Source of the DNA: Bacteriovoracaceae bacterium UBA6144 | GTDB lineage: Bacteria; Bdellovibrionota; Bacteriovoracia; Bacteriovoracales; Bacteriovoracaceae | NCBI GenBank assembly: GCA_002435705.1 | Contig: DIVA01000043.1 | Coordinates: 1-46,474 of the forward strand | Length of the DNA: 46,474 bases | Direction: 5' to 3' | Shown: one piece after another, positions 1 through 8,868 of the stretch | Position numbering within the stretch: the first letter of the stretch is position 1 | Layout: each line of letters starts with the position of its first letter | The notes under the pieces: model-generated | Told to the model about the DNA's origin: nothing | What the model saw: only the letters and a program-made list of their open reading frames with translations | The model's database searches: none | Translations under genes and position numbers: made by a program

Positions 1-1
1 C

Positions 2-652
2 CTCACTGAAGACTACGAAGTCTCCTTGAAGATCGCTCGCCTTGGGGGCAAGCAGCAGTTCTTGATGCTACAAGACCCATTGGGCGACATGATTGCTACC
101 CGCGAGTACTTCCCAAGTGATTTCGGTCGTAGTGTGCGCCAAAAAACCCGCTGGACCACAGGCATCGGGCTTCAGACCATGATGAAGTGGGGCAATTTCG
201 CTAACCCCCTAAGCGAGAGAAATTGGAAAACGCTCATGGGTCGTTGGGCTTTATGGCGGGATAGAAAAGCTCTCTGGTCGAATCCACTGGTGTTTATTGC
301 TTGGACACTGATTGCCTTCTCGCTGGTGCTTGGAGCAATCAATCCAGACTGGATGAGTGGTTTGCGTTTTCCCAACATGCTTTTAGTTCTTATGTACACA
401 AACCTAGCTTTCTTTGCTCTCCGCCTCTTTCAGAGAGCACGCTTCACCACTCGCCTCTACGGCATCCAGCACGGCATTCTGTCTGTGCCTCGTCTCCTTT
501 TAGGGTGTGTCATCAACGGCATGGCAGCGATTAAGGCGATCAAGCAATTTGGCCAGGCTTCAAAAGAGAAGGCTCAAGACAAAATTATCTGGGACAAAAC
601 CGATCACTTTTTCCCAACTGAAGAAGAACTGAATAGGAGTATGTTGCAATGA
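2..652 (+). CDS. NfrB-like family 2 glycosyltransferase, C-terminal part (5' end outside window)
   Basis: The reading frame is open from the first base, so this is the C-terminal 216 residues of a longer protein. The first residues (LTEDYEVSLKIARLG) match the acceptor-side TED motif of processive GT2 enzymes. RQKTRWTTGIGLQ is the Q/RxxRW-type motif in the form seen in the phage N4 receptor protein NfrB. Two or three hydrophobic segments follow, then a basic linker and the ending WDKTDHFFP, also NfrB-like as I recall the family. The protein should be an inner-membrane polymerase exporting a polysaccharide. It stops shortly after WDKTDHFFP, so the MshEN-type domain at the C-terminus of E. coli NfrB is absent. 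The next gene overlaps by ATGA, and wecB lies four genes downstream. Assignment to GT2 is firm; NfrB-like is probable. Confidence 0.8.
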   Translation, partial: LTEDYEVSLKIARLGGKQQFLMLQDPLGDMIATREYFPSDFGRSVRQKTRWTTGIGLQTMMKWGNFANPLSERNWKTLMGRWALWRDRKALWSNPLVFIAWTLIAFSLVLGAINPDWMSGLRFPNMLLVLMYTNLAFFALRLFQRARFTTRLYGIQHGILSVPRLLLGCVINGMAAIKAIKQFGQASKEKAQDKIIWDKTDHFFPTEEELNRSMLQ

Positions 653-1710
653 AATGGTTATTTTTAATTCTCCTATCGAGTCCCGTGTGGGCAAAGATTC
701 CCACCTCTGCGACCTTTATCGATAGCTGTACCGGAGAAGTCACGGGCCTCACTGGCATGAAGGGCGTTCAGCTCAAGCTTGAAATGGAAAATCTTAATCC
801 TAAATTACCTCTGACGGTCGAAGTCACCTGGCGCCCAGCGGGACTTTGGGAAGACCTCTCCAAACAAAAGACTCTGCTTCACCGTTATAAAAGAGAAGCT
901 GCTGGTGGATCTGGCCGTACAGTCAGTGAACAAATCACAATGCTTCTCAAGCTTCCCAAAGACTCTTGGATGAGTCACATCGAACAAAAATTTCAAACCT
1001 CACGTTTGTGGCAAGCGGACATCTTGATTTACCAAGAAGGCGGCGACACTGGCCGGGCTGGATCAACAATTGCTCGCATGCAACCTGGGAAACAAAGTTT
1101 TTTTAAAATCACAGGACCAAGCCAGTGTGTGTGGGAGACAGCACCACATGTGACAAGTAAGCCCTATGAGAATCGTATCAACGCGTTCATGAACGTGAGG
1201 CGCGACTATATGCTGCAGTGGCAGAAAGGCTGGATGAAGGGATTAAGCCTTGGACCCAGCAATAATGGCATGGGCACTCCTATGCTTGGCAACTTTCAAA
1301 ACTACGGCTGGCTTTATAAAGAGTGGCAGACCAGTTTTTATCACGATCAGTTTTTTAATATTGAAAAGAAATGGGTTCTCAACAGAGAGGAGATTGGACT
1401 CTTTGCCAATCGCACCAGTTTCTCGCGCCTGCCTGTTCAGAAAGTAGAATGGGAGAAAGTGGGCCAGTGTGGAGAATGGGTGAAAAAGGAAGAAGGCTTC
1501 CTCGACGTCGGCATCGAATCCGAAGATTTCTACACTGTCCCACGTAGTGCTTTGAGTGATCTTTCACGTGCCTCAGAGATCATCAACATGATTCATCCGC
1601 CACTGGACACGTGCCCTAAGCACGTGGGTCGCGGCGCTGAATTCGCTCAACAAATCATACCAAACGGAATTTCCGGCTTAATGTTTTTTTACCCGAAGGA
1701 TAACCAATGA
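649..1710 (+). CDS. Secreted protein of unknown family in polysaccharide operon
   Basis: 353 residues with a clear signal peptide (MKWLFLILLSSPVWA, cleavage near residue 15) and no other membrane segment, so it should be periplasmic or outer-membrane associated. I do not recognise the family. A few Cys residues (for example DSC near residue 27, SQC and GQC further on) could form disulfides. The start overlaps the glycosyltransferase stop by ATGA, and its own stop overlaps the next start the same way, so it is translationally coupled inside the operon. By position it could assist assembly, export or modification of the glycan, but nothing in the sequence shows which. Confidence 0.85.
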   Translation: MKWLFLILLSSPVWAKIPTSATFIDSCTGEVTGLTGMKGVQLKLEMENLNPKLPLTVEVTWRPAGLWEDLSKQKTLLHRYKREAAGGSGRTVSEQITMLLKLPKDSWMSHIEQKFQTSRLWQADILIYQEGGDTGRAGSTIARMQPGKQSFFKITGPSQCVWETAPHVTSKPYENRINAFMNVRRDYMLQWQKGWMKGLSLGPSNNGMGTPMLGNFQNYGWLYKEWQTSFYHDQFFNIEKKWVLNREEIGLFANRTSFSRLPVQKVEWEKVGQCGEWVKKEEGFLDVGIESEDFYTVPRSALSDLSRASEIINMIHPPLDTCPKHVGRGAEFAQQIIPNGISGLMFFYPKDNQ

Positions 1711-2726
1711 AAACACTTGCACTCTTTCTTATTGCCCTGCCAACGATGGCACTGGCCAACCTGACCACATCGCTTGAAGTCGTTCGTGTTGAACACTCAA
1801 AGGCAAACCAGATTGCCTCCGGCTCGCCAACCAGTGAAACATGCTCAACTTTTAAAGGTACTTTCGATGGCAACACTGTGGTGGTAAAACCAGTCGCCAC
1901 AGGCGGCTCTGGTCGCTACTCACATCAACTCGTTTGGACACTCTCTGAGTCTTATAAAACTTTTGAAGGTGTGCAGACTCAAAAAGAAGTGAGCGTTCGT
2001 AACGGTAACTCGTACGGCATCAAACTTCCTGAACTCAAAGATGAAGTCTCATGGGTACAGCAGCCCGTCTTCGTCATCACAAAAGATCTAAGCACTGGCA
2101 AGACGGCCACGAAGCAGCTTCTTTTTAACGTCACTCGTCCGGTGGTGATCACTCCTTCTCAAGACCCTGACAAACTGGCCAAAGGGTGCTTTCAGGTTTT
2201 CCCAGCTTTTGAATCAGTGGCAGGAATCCTCTCAAACGGTTCTACGAATCCTTCTCAGATCCTCATCCGCCAAGGCATCCAAAATATCTGGAACCGCTCG
2301 ACTGGCTCTCAGTGGGGCTACTACTTCTCGCCTCTTGCATGGACAGTAGTTGGAAATGTCTTCTCAATTTCTCGCTCTTACTTTCGTCAGTTTTCTCGCC
2401 AAACGATTGAAACGATCGAAGTCTCTAGTGGCTACACACTCACTCCAGGAGATTTCATCCAGCTCTATGAACAGCGTACACGTTATGTGCAAGTCTTTGA
2501 TGCCAAGCTCATCAATGGCTGTGGTGAATCAGAAGAGCTTCCTGGTGAATACTTCCTTCAGTGGTGGGGTGTCGCTTATCACGCTGTTCCCGTGAACCCA
2601 TACGAGAACGAGAGAGCTCCTGTAGAAACAATCGGCGCTCGCCCGGTGAACCACTGTGATGCAGAGCTGACTCCAGAGTTCGCCCGTGATGAAAATGGAT
2701 CATATATCTTTTCTAGGACTTTCTAA
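1707..2726 (+). CDS. Secreted protein of unknown family in polysaccharide operon
   Basis: 339 residues with a signal peptide (MKTLALFLIALPTMALA). The body looks rich in beta-strand, with Ig-like spacing (GGSGRYSHQLVWTLSES) and scattered Cys residues. No catalytic motif is recognisable. It overlaps the previous gene by ATGA, and the 942-residue gene starts 2 nt after its stop. It is periplasmic or surface exposed by its signal peptide. Its role in the glycan pathway is inferred from position only. Confidence 0.85.
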   Translation: MKTLALFLIALPTMALANLTTSLEVVRVEHSKANQIASGSPTSETCSTFKGTFDGNTVVVKPVATGGSGRYSHQLVWTLSESYKTFEGVQTQKEVSVRNGNSYGIKLPELKDEVSWVQQPVFVITKDLSTGKTATKQLLFNVTRPVVITPSQDPDKLAKGCFQVFPAFESVAGILSNGSTNPSQILIRQGIQNIWNRSTGSQWGYYFSPLAWTVVGNVFSISRSYFRQFSRQTIETIEVSSGYTLTPGDFIQLYEQRTRYVQVFDAKLINGCGESEELPGEYFLQWWGVAYHAVPVNPYENERAPVETIGARPVNHCDAELTPEFARDENGSYIFSRTF

Positions 2727-2728
2727 TT

Positions 2729-5557
2729 ATGAAAAAGTTTATTGTCCTTCTCACTGCCCTCGCTTCCCTGCCAGCTCTCGCTTGGCAGTGGCAAGGCGGC
2801 ATTAGAGAAGATTTTATTACTGAGTACTCTTACGGCTTTGGTAGTGACTCTCCGGCACGCATCTATCGGGAACTCTCTGACCGTGGGGTCAACTCTTTTA
2901 GTCTTCATGTGCGTTTGCAGTATCAGGGCGATCAAGCCTCAACGATCGTATCACCAAGGCTAAAATCGGATCTTCGCAATTACGAGGTGGCTGCTAGCCG
3001 TGTTCGTTTGATGGATAATAAACTGGTCATCAAGCCCTTGATCTTCGATAAACCAGGACTGGGAATCGCCACCATAGCCCAAAAACCTCGCCCTCAGCGT
3101 CCCGATCTTTTCATCGCCAGTTACCAACAACAACTTGCTCTCTTTTATAAAATCACAAGAGAATCTGAGATTGCAGAGTTCGTGATCGGTGCTGGGATCC
3201 TGCATCTTATGGATGATGCTCGCATGGGAGAGCGCTTTGCCAACATGCTCAAAAACGCCCGCCAATCGATTCATCCAAAAACGGTCCTGAGCCTTGAGAT
3301 TGAATCTCTGGAAGATCAATTGGCCCTGCAAAAGGCCCTAAGCAATAAAGCGATCCGCGACACACTCACAAGCACTATCGGGAAAGTGAACTTCACTATC
3401 CCGGCCATGAGTGTTTGGACAAGCACCGTTGAATTGCAAGATGGCCTTAAAGAACTTCTTCAGTCTCATAAATTGTGGCTTGAGAATAATCTAGGGGCGA
3501 AAAAAATGGGTTTGACCCGTGTTTGGATTCCAGGGTGTGAGTCCGTTTCAGCTCAAGGCGTGGAACTCGAGTGTAACAACGTAAAGAGTTCTAGCTCAAA
3601 AACACTGAGCCGTTTCCTCTCTCTCAAATCCCTGCTCCTTTCGCTCGAAAAAGAATCACTGATGCTTGATTCTGTCGAAATCATGGAGTCAGGTACAGAC
3701 TTTGAACCAGCAAAACCAGATTTTAAATTTTTCTACCTTGAACGTGACTCAAGTAAACTCGAACTCAGAGAGCTTCCCCAACGGGTGGAGCTCTCTGTGC
3801 TTCCTCCTTTACCTCAAAGTAAATCAAGCGCAGACAAGCTCGCCTGTATCGTGCATGACCAAATGGATCGTGGCCTGGAACTTGATCGCCTCGGTCGTAT
3901 CCATTCGATGATGCTCCATACACTCATGGGTGCATTTAAGCGCTGGGAAGTAGAACGCTACCCCATAACAGAATGGTCTGAAGGTCGAATGGAGAGATGT
4001 GATGTGGTTTTTTATCTCGCCACACATTTTTCTCAAAAAATCCCCTCTGGTTTCATGCAGGAAGCACTTGAGTTTTCGCGTACAAAAAAACTCGTCTGGA
4101 TGAATTACCGTTTTGCTGAGTTCGCAAGCCTTGCCCGTCAAATGGAGCGCGCGCTACCTTTCGATGTTCCCTTTGTGATGGGGGCTGAATCCATTCCTTC
4201 TCCACAAAATCAAGACCCAGGTTTTTTTAGATTCTTTGATTATAAAGGCGAAACTTTTGAGAAGCTTGCCCAATGGAATCCTTCCACCAACGCTTTTGCC
4301 GCTAACCCTGAGCTGGGTTGGATTCAACTTAATCGCCCGAGCGAGGTCAAAATCCACTCAATGGCACGGCATTCAAAAGATAAAACCCGTGAAACACCTT
4401 ATGTGGTTTCGACAAAAACAAAAGAGGGCGGAGAAATCTGGTATGTGGCTGACTCTCCTTTTAGCTTCACTCACTACGAAGACCGCTATTATATTTTCTC
4501 AGATCTTCTCTGGGACATCGTGGAAGAGACTCCCAGCTATGGCCCTAAGGCCATGGTGCGGATTGAGGATGTTCATCCTTACCAAGACCTCGCCTCTCTA
4601 CGTTGGGCGGTTGATTACCTCAGAGACTCAGACACTCCTGTGGCCTTTGCTCTTATCCCCTTTTTCGCTGATAAGTTTGGGATCCAGAACCCAACCCTCA
4701 AGCCTATCTTTCAACCGATCAATAAAGTTCCTCAGTTCATGGGTGTGCTGAATTACTCCATTAAACGCAATGTTGATATTGTCCTTCATGGTGTGGCCCA
4801 TACTGTGGGAAAACTTGTCTCCGGCTACGATGGTATCTCAGGCTCAGACTATGAATTCTGGCTTTACCCTGAAAACACTCCTCTTCCCTTTGATTCAGTG
4901 GATTGGGTGATGAACCGTTTTGACATGGCGGAATCTCTTCTTAAAGAGATGAGAATTAAAACCCACGTATTTGAAGCTCCACACTACGCGGCTTCCGTTT
5001 TGGACTATCATATCTTCGCTAAAACTTTTGAGTGGAACTGGCACCGCTCGATTTATTTCCCATTCACCCTCAAAGGTGATTCTGCCATCCCCAGCGAGAT
5101 GCGCTTTGGTGGATGCTCTGATACTGATTGCCGCGAAGAGCGTCGAGGGTATCTCAGAAACATAAAAGTCGATGCCGACTATAAAGATTTCGGCGGCCAG
5201 ATCATTCCTTATGTCGTTTACAAAGACGTCTATGGCCAATCACTTATCCCTGAAACACTGGGAATGATTGACTTTGCCTTCTACTCACCGACCACATGGC
5301 GTCCGGTTTCAAATCCAGAAGACGTCCTTCGCCGTGCCCGTAAATTGAAAGTGGTCCGTGGAGCGATCGCATCCTTCTTTTGGCACCCGCAACTCTTAGA
5401 ACCACGCTCTCGCTACTACCGCGAGAACCCAGGTTCATGGGACCGTATGGGCGGTAAGAAAAGTCTTACACGGGTCGTAGAAGGACTTAAAGATTTGGGG
5501 TATGAGTTCGTCTCCATTAATGATTGTTCCCTATTCCCAAGAGAAGGTTGTCCATGA
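2729..5557 (+). CDS. Secreted DUF2334 polysaccharide-deacetylase-like protein with N-terminal pseudo-glycosidase barrel
   Basis: 942 residues, signal peptide MKKFIVLLTALASLPALA. The C-terminal third is a DUF2334 domain of the NodB/CE4-like fold. The likely metal or catalytic positions are in RIEDVHP (residues 611-617), LHGVAHT (H687 and H691) and EAPHYAAS (H752). A role in de-N-acetylating the exported glycan is expected. Residues about 40-270 follow the same strand and helix order as the glycosidase encoded two genes downstream: an ARIYRELSDRGVNS helix, a KLVIKPLIF strand, then FVIGAGI. At the place where that enzyme has IGAEL, this protein has G156 instead of Glu. The N-terminal part is therefore probably a non-catalytic, glycan-binding barrel. 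The middle region is unassigned. The stop overlaps the wecB start by ATGA. Confidence 0.85.
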   Translation: MKKFIVLLTALASLPALAWQWQGGIREDFITEYSYGFGSDSPARIYRELSDRGVNSFSLHVRLQYQGDQASTIVSPRLKSDLRNYEVAASRVRLMDNKLVIKPLIFDKPGLGIATIAQKPRPQRPDLFIASYQQQLALFYKITRESEIAEFVIGAGILHLMDDARMGERFANMLKNARQSIHPKTVLSLEIESLEDQLALQKALSNKAIRDTLTSTIGKVNFTIPAMSVWTSTVELQDGLKELLQSHKLWLENNLGAKKMGLTRVWIPGCESVSAQGVELECNNVKSSSSKTLSRFLSLKSLLLSLEKESLMLDSVEIMESGTDFEPAKPDFKFFYLERDSSKLELRELPQRVELSVLPPLPQSKSSADKLACIVHDQMDRGLELDRLGRIHSMMLHTLMGAFKRWEVERYPITEWSEGRMERCDVVFYLATHFSQKIPSGFMQEALEFSRTKKLVWMNYRFAEFASLARQMERALPFDVPFVMGAESIPSPQNQDPGFFRFFDYKGETFEKLAQWNPSTNAFAANPELGWIQLNRPSEVKIHSMARHSKDKTRETPYVVSTKTKEGGEIWYVADSPFSFTHYEDRYYIFSDLLWDIVEETPSYGPKAMVRIEDVHPYQDLASLRWAVDYLRDSDTPVAFALIPFFADKFGIQNPTLKPIFQPINKVPQFMGVLNYSIKRNVDIVLHGVAHTVGKLVSGYDGISGSDYEFWLYPENTPLPFDSVDWVMNRFDMAESLLKEMRIKTHVFEAPHYAASVLDYHIFAKTFEWNWHRSIYFPFTLKGDSAIPSEMRFGGCSDTDCREERRGYLRNIKVDADYKDFGGQIIPYVVYKDVYGQSLIPETLGMIDFAFYSPTTWRPVSNPEDVLRRARKLKVVRGAIASFFWHPQLLEPRSRYYRENPGSWDRMGGKKSLTRVVEGLKDLGYEFVSINDCSLFPREGCP

Positions 5558-6645
5558 GACTTACGACCCTATTTGGTACTCGCCCTGAAACCATCAAATG
5601 TGCTCCCTTGATCCGTGAAGGATTAAAGCGCGGTCATGAAGTGAAGATCGCCTTCACCGGACAACATAGAGAGATGGCTTTGCCTCTTCTGGATTTTTTC
5701 GGATTAAAGCCGGATGTGGATCTCAATCTCATGCGTCCCGGACAAACTCTCGCGAGCCTCTCTGGCATGATGCTGAGTGAACTCGACAAAAATTCAGATC
5801 TCAAAAATACCGATGCCGTGCTTGTGCAAGGGGATACCACCAGTGCCTTTATCGGCGCTTACTGGGCATTTCTCAATCGCATTCCAGTGATTCACTTGGA
5901 AGCGGGCCTGCGCACTTATAACCTCGACGCTCCTTTTCCAGAAGAAGCCAACCGTCAGCTGATTGGTCGTGTGGCCGCTCTTCACTTAGCTCCCACCAAA
6001 GAAGCCGTAGATTATCTGCTTAATGAAAAGATCCCCACAAGCATCATCCACAAGATCGGCAACACCGGTATTGATGCTCTTCACGAAGTTCTCAATCGTG
6101 GCTCTCAGATGCCGAGTGATGTGGCGAATTTCGTGGGTGACTCAAAAATGGTGCTGATCACAGGCCACAGAAGAGAAAACTTCGGCGATGGATTCAAAAA
6201 CATCTGCACGGCAATCAAACTTTTAAGTGAGGATCTGCCTGATCATAAATTTGTTTATCCTGTGCATCTGAACCCAGCCGTGCAAGAGATTGTTCTTCCG
6301 ATGCTGGGCAACCTGCCCAACGTGCTCCTGACTAAGCCGGCCGATTATCTAGAATTCGTGGCGCTCCAAAAGAGAGCCTCTGTGATTTTAACCGACTCAG
6401 GTGGCGTGCAAGAAGAAGCTCCATCACTGCGTGTTCCGATTCTTGTCATGCGTGAATCCACCGAGCGCCCAGAAGGAGTCAAAGCAGGTTTTGCGAAACT
6501 TGTGGGTACTGATACGAATCTCATTCGCCTGTCCGTTCATTCCGCTCTCGCGGAGGGTTGTCAGGGCGTGGGTGTGAACCCCTACGGTGATGGCAAGTCG
6601 AGCCAGCGTGCTTGGGATATTTTTGAATCTTTTTTTAAACTCTAG
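5554..6645 (+). CDS. wecB: UDP-N-acetylglucosamine 2-epimerase (non-hydrolysing)
   Basis: 363 residues, a normal length for WecB/MnaA. It interconverts UDP-GlcNAc and UDP-ManNAc in the cytoplasm. Family signatures run along the whole length: GTRPETIK (residues 8-15), VQGDTTS, HLEAGLRT, PFPEEANRQLIGR, GNTGIDAL, TGHRRENFGDG, YPVHLNP, TDSGGVQEEAP and RESTERPEG. I chose the ATG at 5554, which overlaps the previous stop as ATGA, over a TTG 30 nt upstream; the family N-terminus MRLTTLFGTRPE begins here. Its place in the same operon as an NfrB-like polymerase suggests it supplies UDP-ManNAc to that enzyme. Confidence 0.96.
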   Translation: MRLTTLFGTRPETIKCAPLIREGLKRGHEVKIAFTGQHREMALPLLDFFGLKPDVDLNLMRPGQTLASLSGMMLSELDKNSDLKNTDAVLVQGDTTSAFIGAYWAFLNRIPVIHLEAGLRTYNLDAPFPEEANRQLIGRVAALHLAPTKEAVDYLLNEKIPTSIIHKIGNTGIDALHEVLNRGSQMPSDVANFVGDSKMVLITGHRRENFGDGFKNICTAIKLLSEDLPDHKFVYPVHLNPAVQEIVLPMLGNLPNVLLTKPADYLEFVALQKRASVILTDSGGVQEEAPSLRVPILVMRESTERPEGVKAGFAKLVGTDTNLIRLSVHSALAEGCQGVGVNPYGDGKSSQRAWDIFESFFKL

Positions 6646-6657
6646 AGGAGTCTTGAT

Positions 6658-7932
6658 ATGAAGTTTTTATGGTTACTCATTTTATTGTCTTTGAGTGTGT
6701 TCGCACAAGAAAGACGCCCGATGGTGAAAGGAATGAATCTCACTCAGCTGGGTGGATTTATCTATGATGCCAACCCTACTGGTCCTAAGACTCCGGCTCA
6801 AGTGGCCGTGGATCAGATCTATGATCTGGGTGCGAGACATGTGGTTTTGAACCCACAAGCTCGTATGAGTAATCCTTACGGCAACGATATGATCCCAGAC
6901 GTGGGACCGAGCGAGAGAAACGCCGAGAGAACTCGCTACAGAAACCTCATCAACTACATCCGCTCAAAAGGCATGACTGTTGGACTTCGTCCCATCTTTT
7001 TCGTAGTGGGACCTAATGGTGAATTTCCTTATATAGTGAAACAGCCTGATGGTAGCTCTAAAACTTGGTGGCATGGAAACATCCAGCCTTCAGACCCTAA
7101 CCGCTGGTTCGAGTCTTTCAAGCAGTTCCACGACATCTATCTCTTGATCGCGCGTTTAAATAAAGTGGAAGAATACACCATTGGTGCGGAACTCTATTCA
7201 ATGACTGTAGGGATCGAAGACCAGTGGAAAGAGCAGCCTTATGGTTTCCCTCGTCAATGGGTTCAACTCCTTCGTTATGCTAAAACGAAAGTCGCTCCCG
7301 GCACGCGCATGATGTACGACATCAACTTCACTGACGACAAAGCTTCATCAAACGGTGACCTTCAAGCGATGGGCGGTGAGTTTGAGCGTTGGAGATACCG
7401 CTTGGTGGATCTGGCGAACCCAACCAATCCTGAAGAGTATGAGATCTGGGAAAATCTTGTGACGTTTTGGAAAGAGCTGGATGCCATCGGTATTGATATG
7501 TATCGCTCACTTGCTGGCAGAGAAGATTTGATCCCAAGAAACTACAATGACCTCGTGCCCTTCTTGCGTCGCAGATCTGATGAGTACGCTAACCAGATTG
7601 ATATCGCTCTGGCTGAAATTGAATCTGTGACGGATCATCATCAGTACATGATTTTTAAAGAAGTCGGTTTCAGAAGTGTCGATAGCGGGTTTATTGATCC
7701 CTTCGATTATGAAACTGGTCGTGGCAATTATAACGATCAGCACATGGCCGCTGCTTTCCAAGCATTATATGAATCTTTCTGGGAGCCTCAGTTCTCATGG
7801 TTCCAAGGCGCGAGCTTCTGGGACGTCTCCGTCAGCCCCAGCAGAAATGGTGGCGTGGGTGATACTGGTTTCTCTCCGGTAGGAAAACCTGTTTCAACGG
7901 GTGTTCTTCGTCGGATCTTCTCTATGGACTAA
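6658..7932 (+). CDS. Secreted TIM-barrel glycoside hydrolase (GH113/GTA-like)
   Basis: 424 residues, signal peptide MKFLWLLILLSLSVFAQ. A (beta/alpha)8 barrel is suggested by successive strands such as ARHVVLNPQ, GMTVGLRPIFF, EYTIGAELYS, TRMMYDINF, AIGIDMYRS and MIFKEVGFRS. The two Glu residues expected of a retaining clan-A glycosidase are E178 (IGAELYS) and E335 (FKEVGFRS). The pattern resembles the GH113 mannanase/GTA TIM-barrel group. It is the last gene of the polysaccharide operon, with SD gaggag 8 nt before the ATG. It probably trims or degrades the polymer made by the upstream enzymes in the periplasm. Substrate is inferred from context; a mannosaminidase-type activity is a guess. Confidence 0.85.
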   Translation: MKFLWLLILLSLSVFAQERRPMVKGMNLTQLGGFIYDANPTGPKTPAQVAVDQIYDLGARHVVLNPQARMSNPYGNDMIPDVGPSERNAERTRYRNLINYIRSKGMTVGLRPIFFVVGPNGEFPYIVKQPDGSSKTWWHGNIQPSDPNRWFESFKQFHDIYLLIARLNKVEEYTIGAELYSMTVGIEDQWKEQPYGFPRQWVQLLRYAKTKVAPGTRMMYDINFTDDKASSNGDLQAMGGEFERWRYRLVDLANPTNPEEYEIWENLVTFWKELDAIGIDMYRSLAGREDLIPRNYNDLVPFLRRRSDEYANQIDIALAEIESVTDHHQYMIFKEVGFRSVDSGFIDPFDYETGRGNYNDQHMAAAFQALYESFWEPQFSWFQGASFWDVSVSPSRNGGVGDTGFSPVGKPVSTGVLRRIFSMD

Positions 7933-7935
7933 AGC

Positions 7936-7965
7936 TTATGGCCCCCATTAAACTGGGGGCCATAT
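7936..7965 (+). terminator. Strong stem-loop covering the next start codon
   Basis: tatggcccccA at 7937-7947 pairs perfectly with Tgggggccata at 7954-7964, an 11-bp stem with a 6-nt loop. It begins 4 nt after the glycosidase stop. No T-tract follows, so it is not a standard intrinsic terminator. The 3' arm holds the ggggg that could serve as Shine-Dalgarno sequence and the first base of the patatin ATG (7964). It may mark the operon end, protect the mRNA 3' end, or limit patatin translation. Confidence 0.6.
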
Positions 7966-8809
7966 GAGTCTTTATCAACCCAAAATCGGTCTTGCTCTTG
8001 GTGGTGGTGGTGCCCGCGGTGCCGCTCACATCGGTGTACTTAAGCAACTGCGACTTCTCTCCATCTCCCCTCATTGCATCGCCGGCACTTCCGCAGGATC
8101 TGTAGTAGCTGCTCTCTATGCCTTCGGTATTTCTCTTGAGGTCATGGAAGAAGAGATGAAAAAGCTCAAGCCTGTTGCCTATTCAACTTTTAGTCTGCGT
8201 GGCCTGGGGTTATTTGAAAACAAGGAAATCCAAAAACTCCTCGAGCGTCTATTGCCAGAGAACGCCCAGATCGAAGCTGCCAAGATTCCTCTCGCGATCA
8301 AGGCGACTAATCTTTTGAACGGTCGTGGCGTGAGCCTAGTGAGAGGACCCGTGATTCCAGCGGTGCTGGCGAGTTCCTGTGTTCCAGGGATTTATACTCC
8401 TCAAGAGATTGAAGGCATGCTGCTGGTCGATGGCGGCCTGACTGAAAATGTTCCCCTCTCAAGCCTGAAGCTTTTAGGCGCTCACCTACGGATCGGAGTC
8501 AATCTCAATGGCAATGAAGGCTACACCCGTCCTGAAGGCATGATGGATGTTCTTTCAAATGCCATGGACATCGCCATTGATGCACAAACTCGCCGCCAAC
8601 TTGAAGAAGCCCATGTGAATATTTCCATGGATCTCACGCGCTACTCTCGCACCAGCAGTGTAGATTTTGATGAGCTTATTTTCGAAGGCATGAAAGCCAC
8701 TAAAAAAGTCATCAAGTCACAAGTGCTGCTCAAGTACTGGGTTCTCATCAAAAAAGTCTGGGGTCTGATCAAGGCACTTTTACCAGTGAAAGTCCCGCTT
8801 CTGAAGTAA
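7964..8809 (+). CDS. Patatin-like phospholipase (RssA type)
   Basis: 281 residues. The N-terminal oxyanion glycine motif is GGGGARGAAHIGVL, the nucleophile elbow is GTSAGS, and the catalytic Asp lies in DGGLTENVP. The block FASSCVPGIY-like (ASSCVPGIYTPQEI) is also typical. It should be a serine lipid acyl hydrolase with a Ser-Asp dyad. There is no signal peptide, so it is cytoplasmic or membrane-peripheral, with a basic hydrophobic C-terminus that could touch membrane. The start ATG at 7964 lies inside the stem-loop and has no ordinary SD. Whether it acts on prey or self lipids cannot be told. Confidence 0.92.
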   Translation: MSLYQPKIGLALGGGGARGAAHIGVLKQLRLLSISPHCIAGTSAGSVVAALYAFGISLEVMEEEMKKLKPVAYSTFSLRGLGLFENKEIQKLLERLLPENAQIEAAKIPLAIKATNLLNGRGVSLVRGPVIPAVLASSCVPGIYTPQEIEGMLLVDGGLTENVPLSSLKLLGAHLRIGVNLNGNEGYTRPEGMMDVLSNAMDIAIDAQTRRQLEEAHVNISMDLTRYSRTSSVDFDELIFEGMKATKKVIKSQVLLKYWVLIKKVWGLIKALLPVKVPLLK

Positions 8810-8868
8810 TCTGTTTTTTAGATTGTTAAGAGCTTTTTAATCGAGTTATAGGATTGTCGTGAGAGCGA

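Noticed and set aside
4236..4751. 171-codon frame within the DUF2334 gene on the same strand
   Set aside because: Out-of-frame shadow; the DUF2334 motifs in the main frame are clear across this interval.
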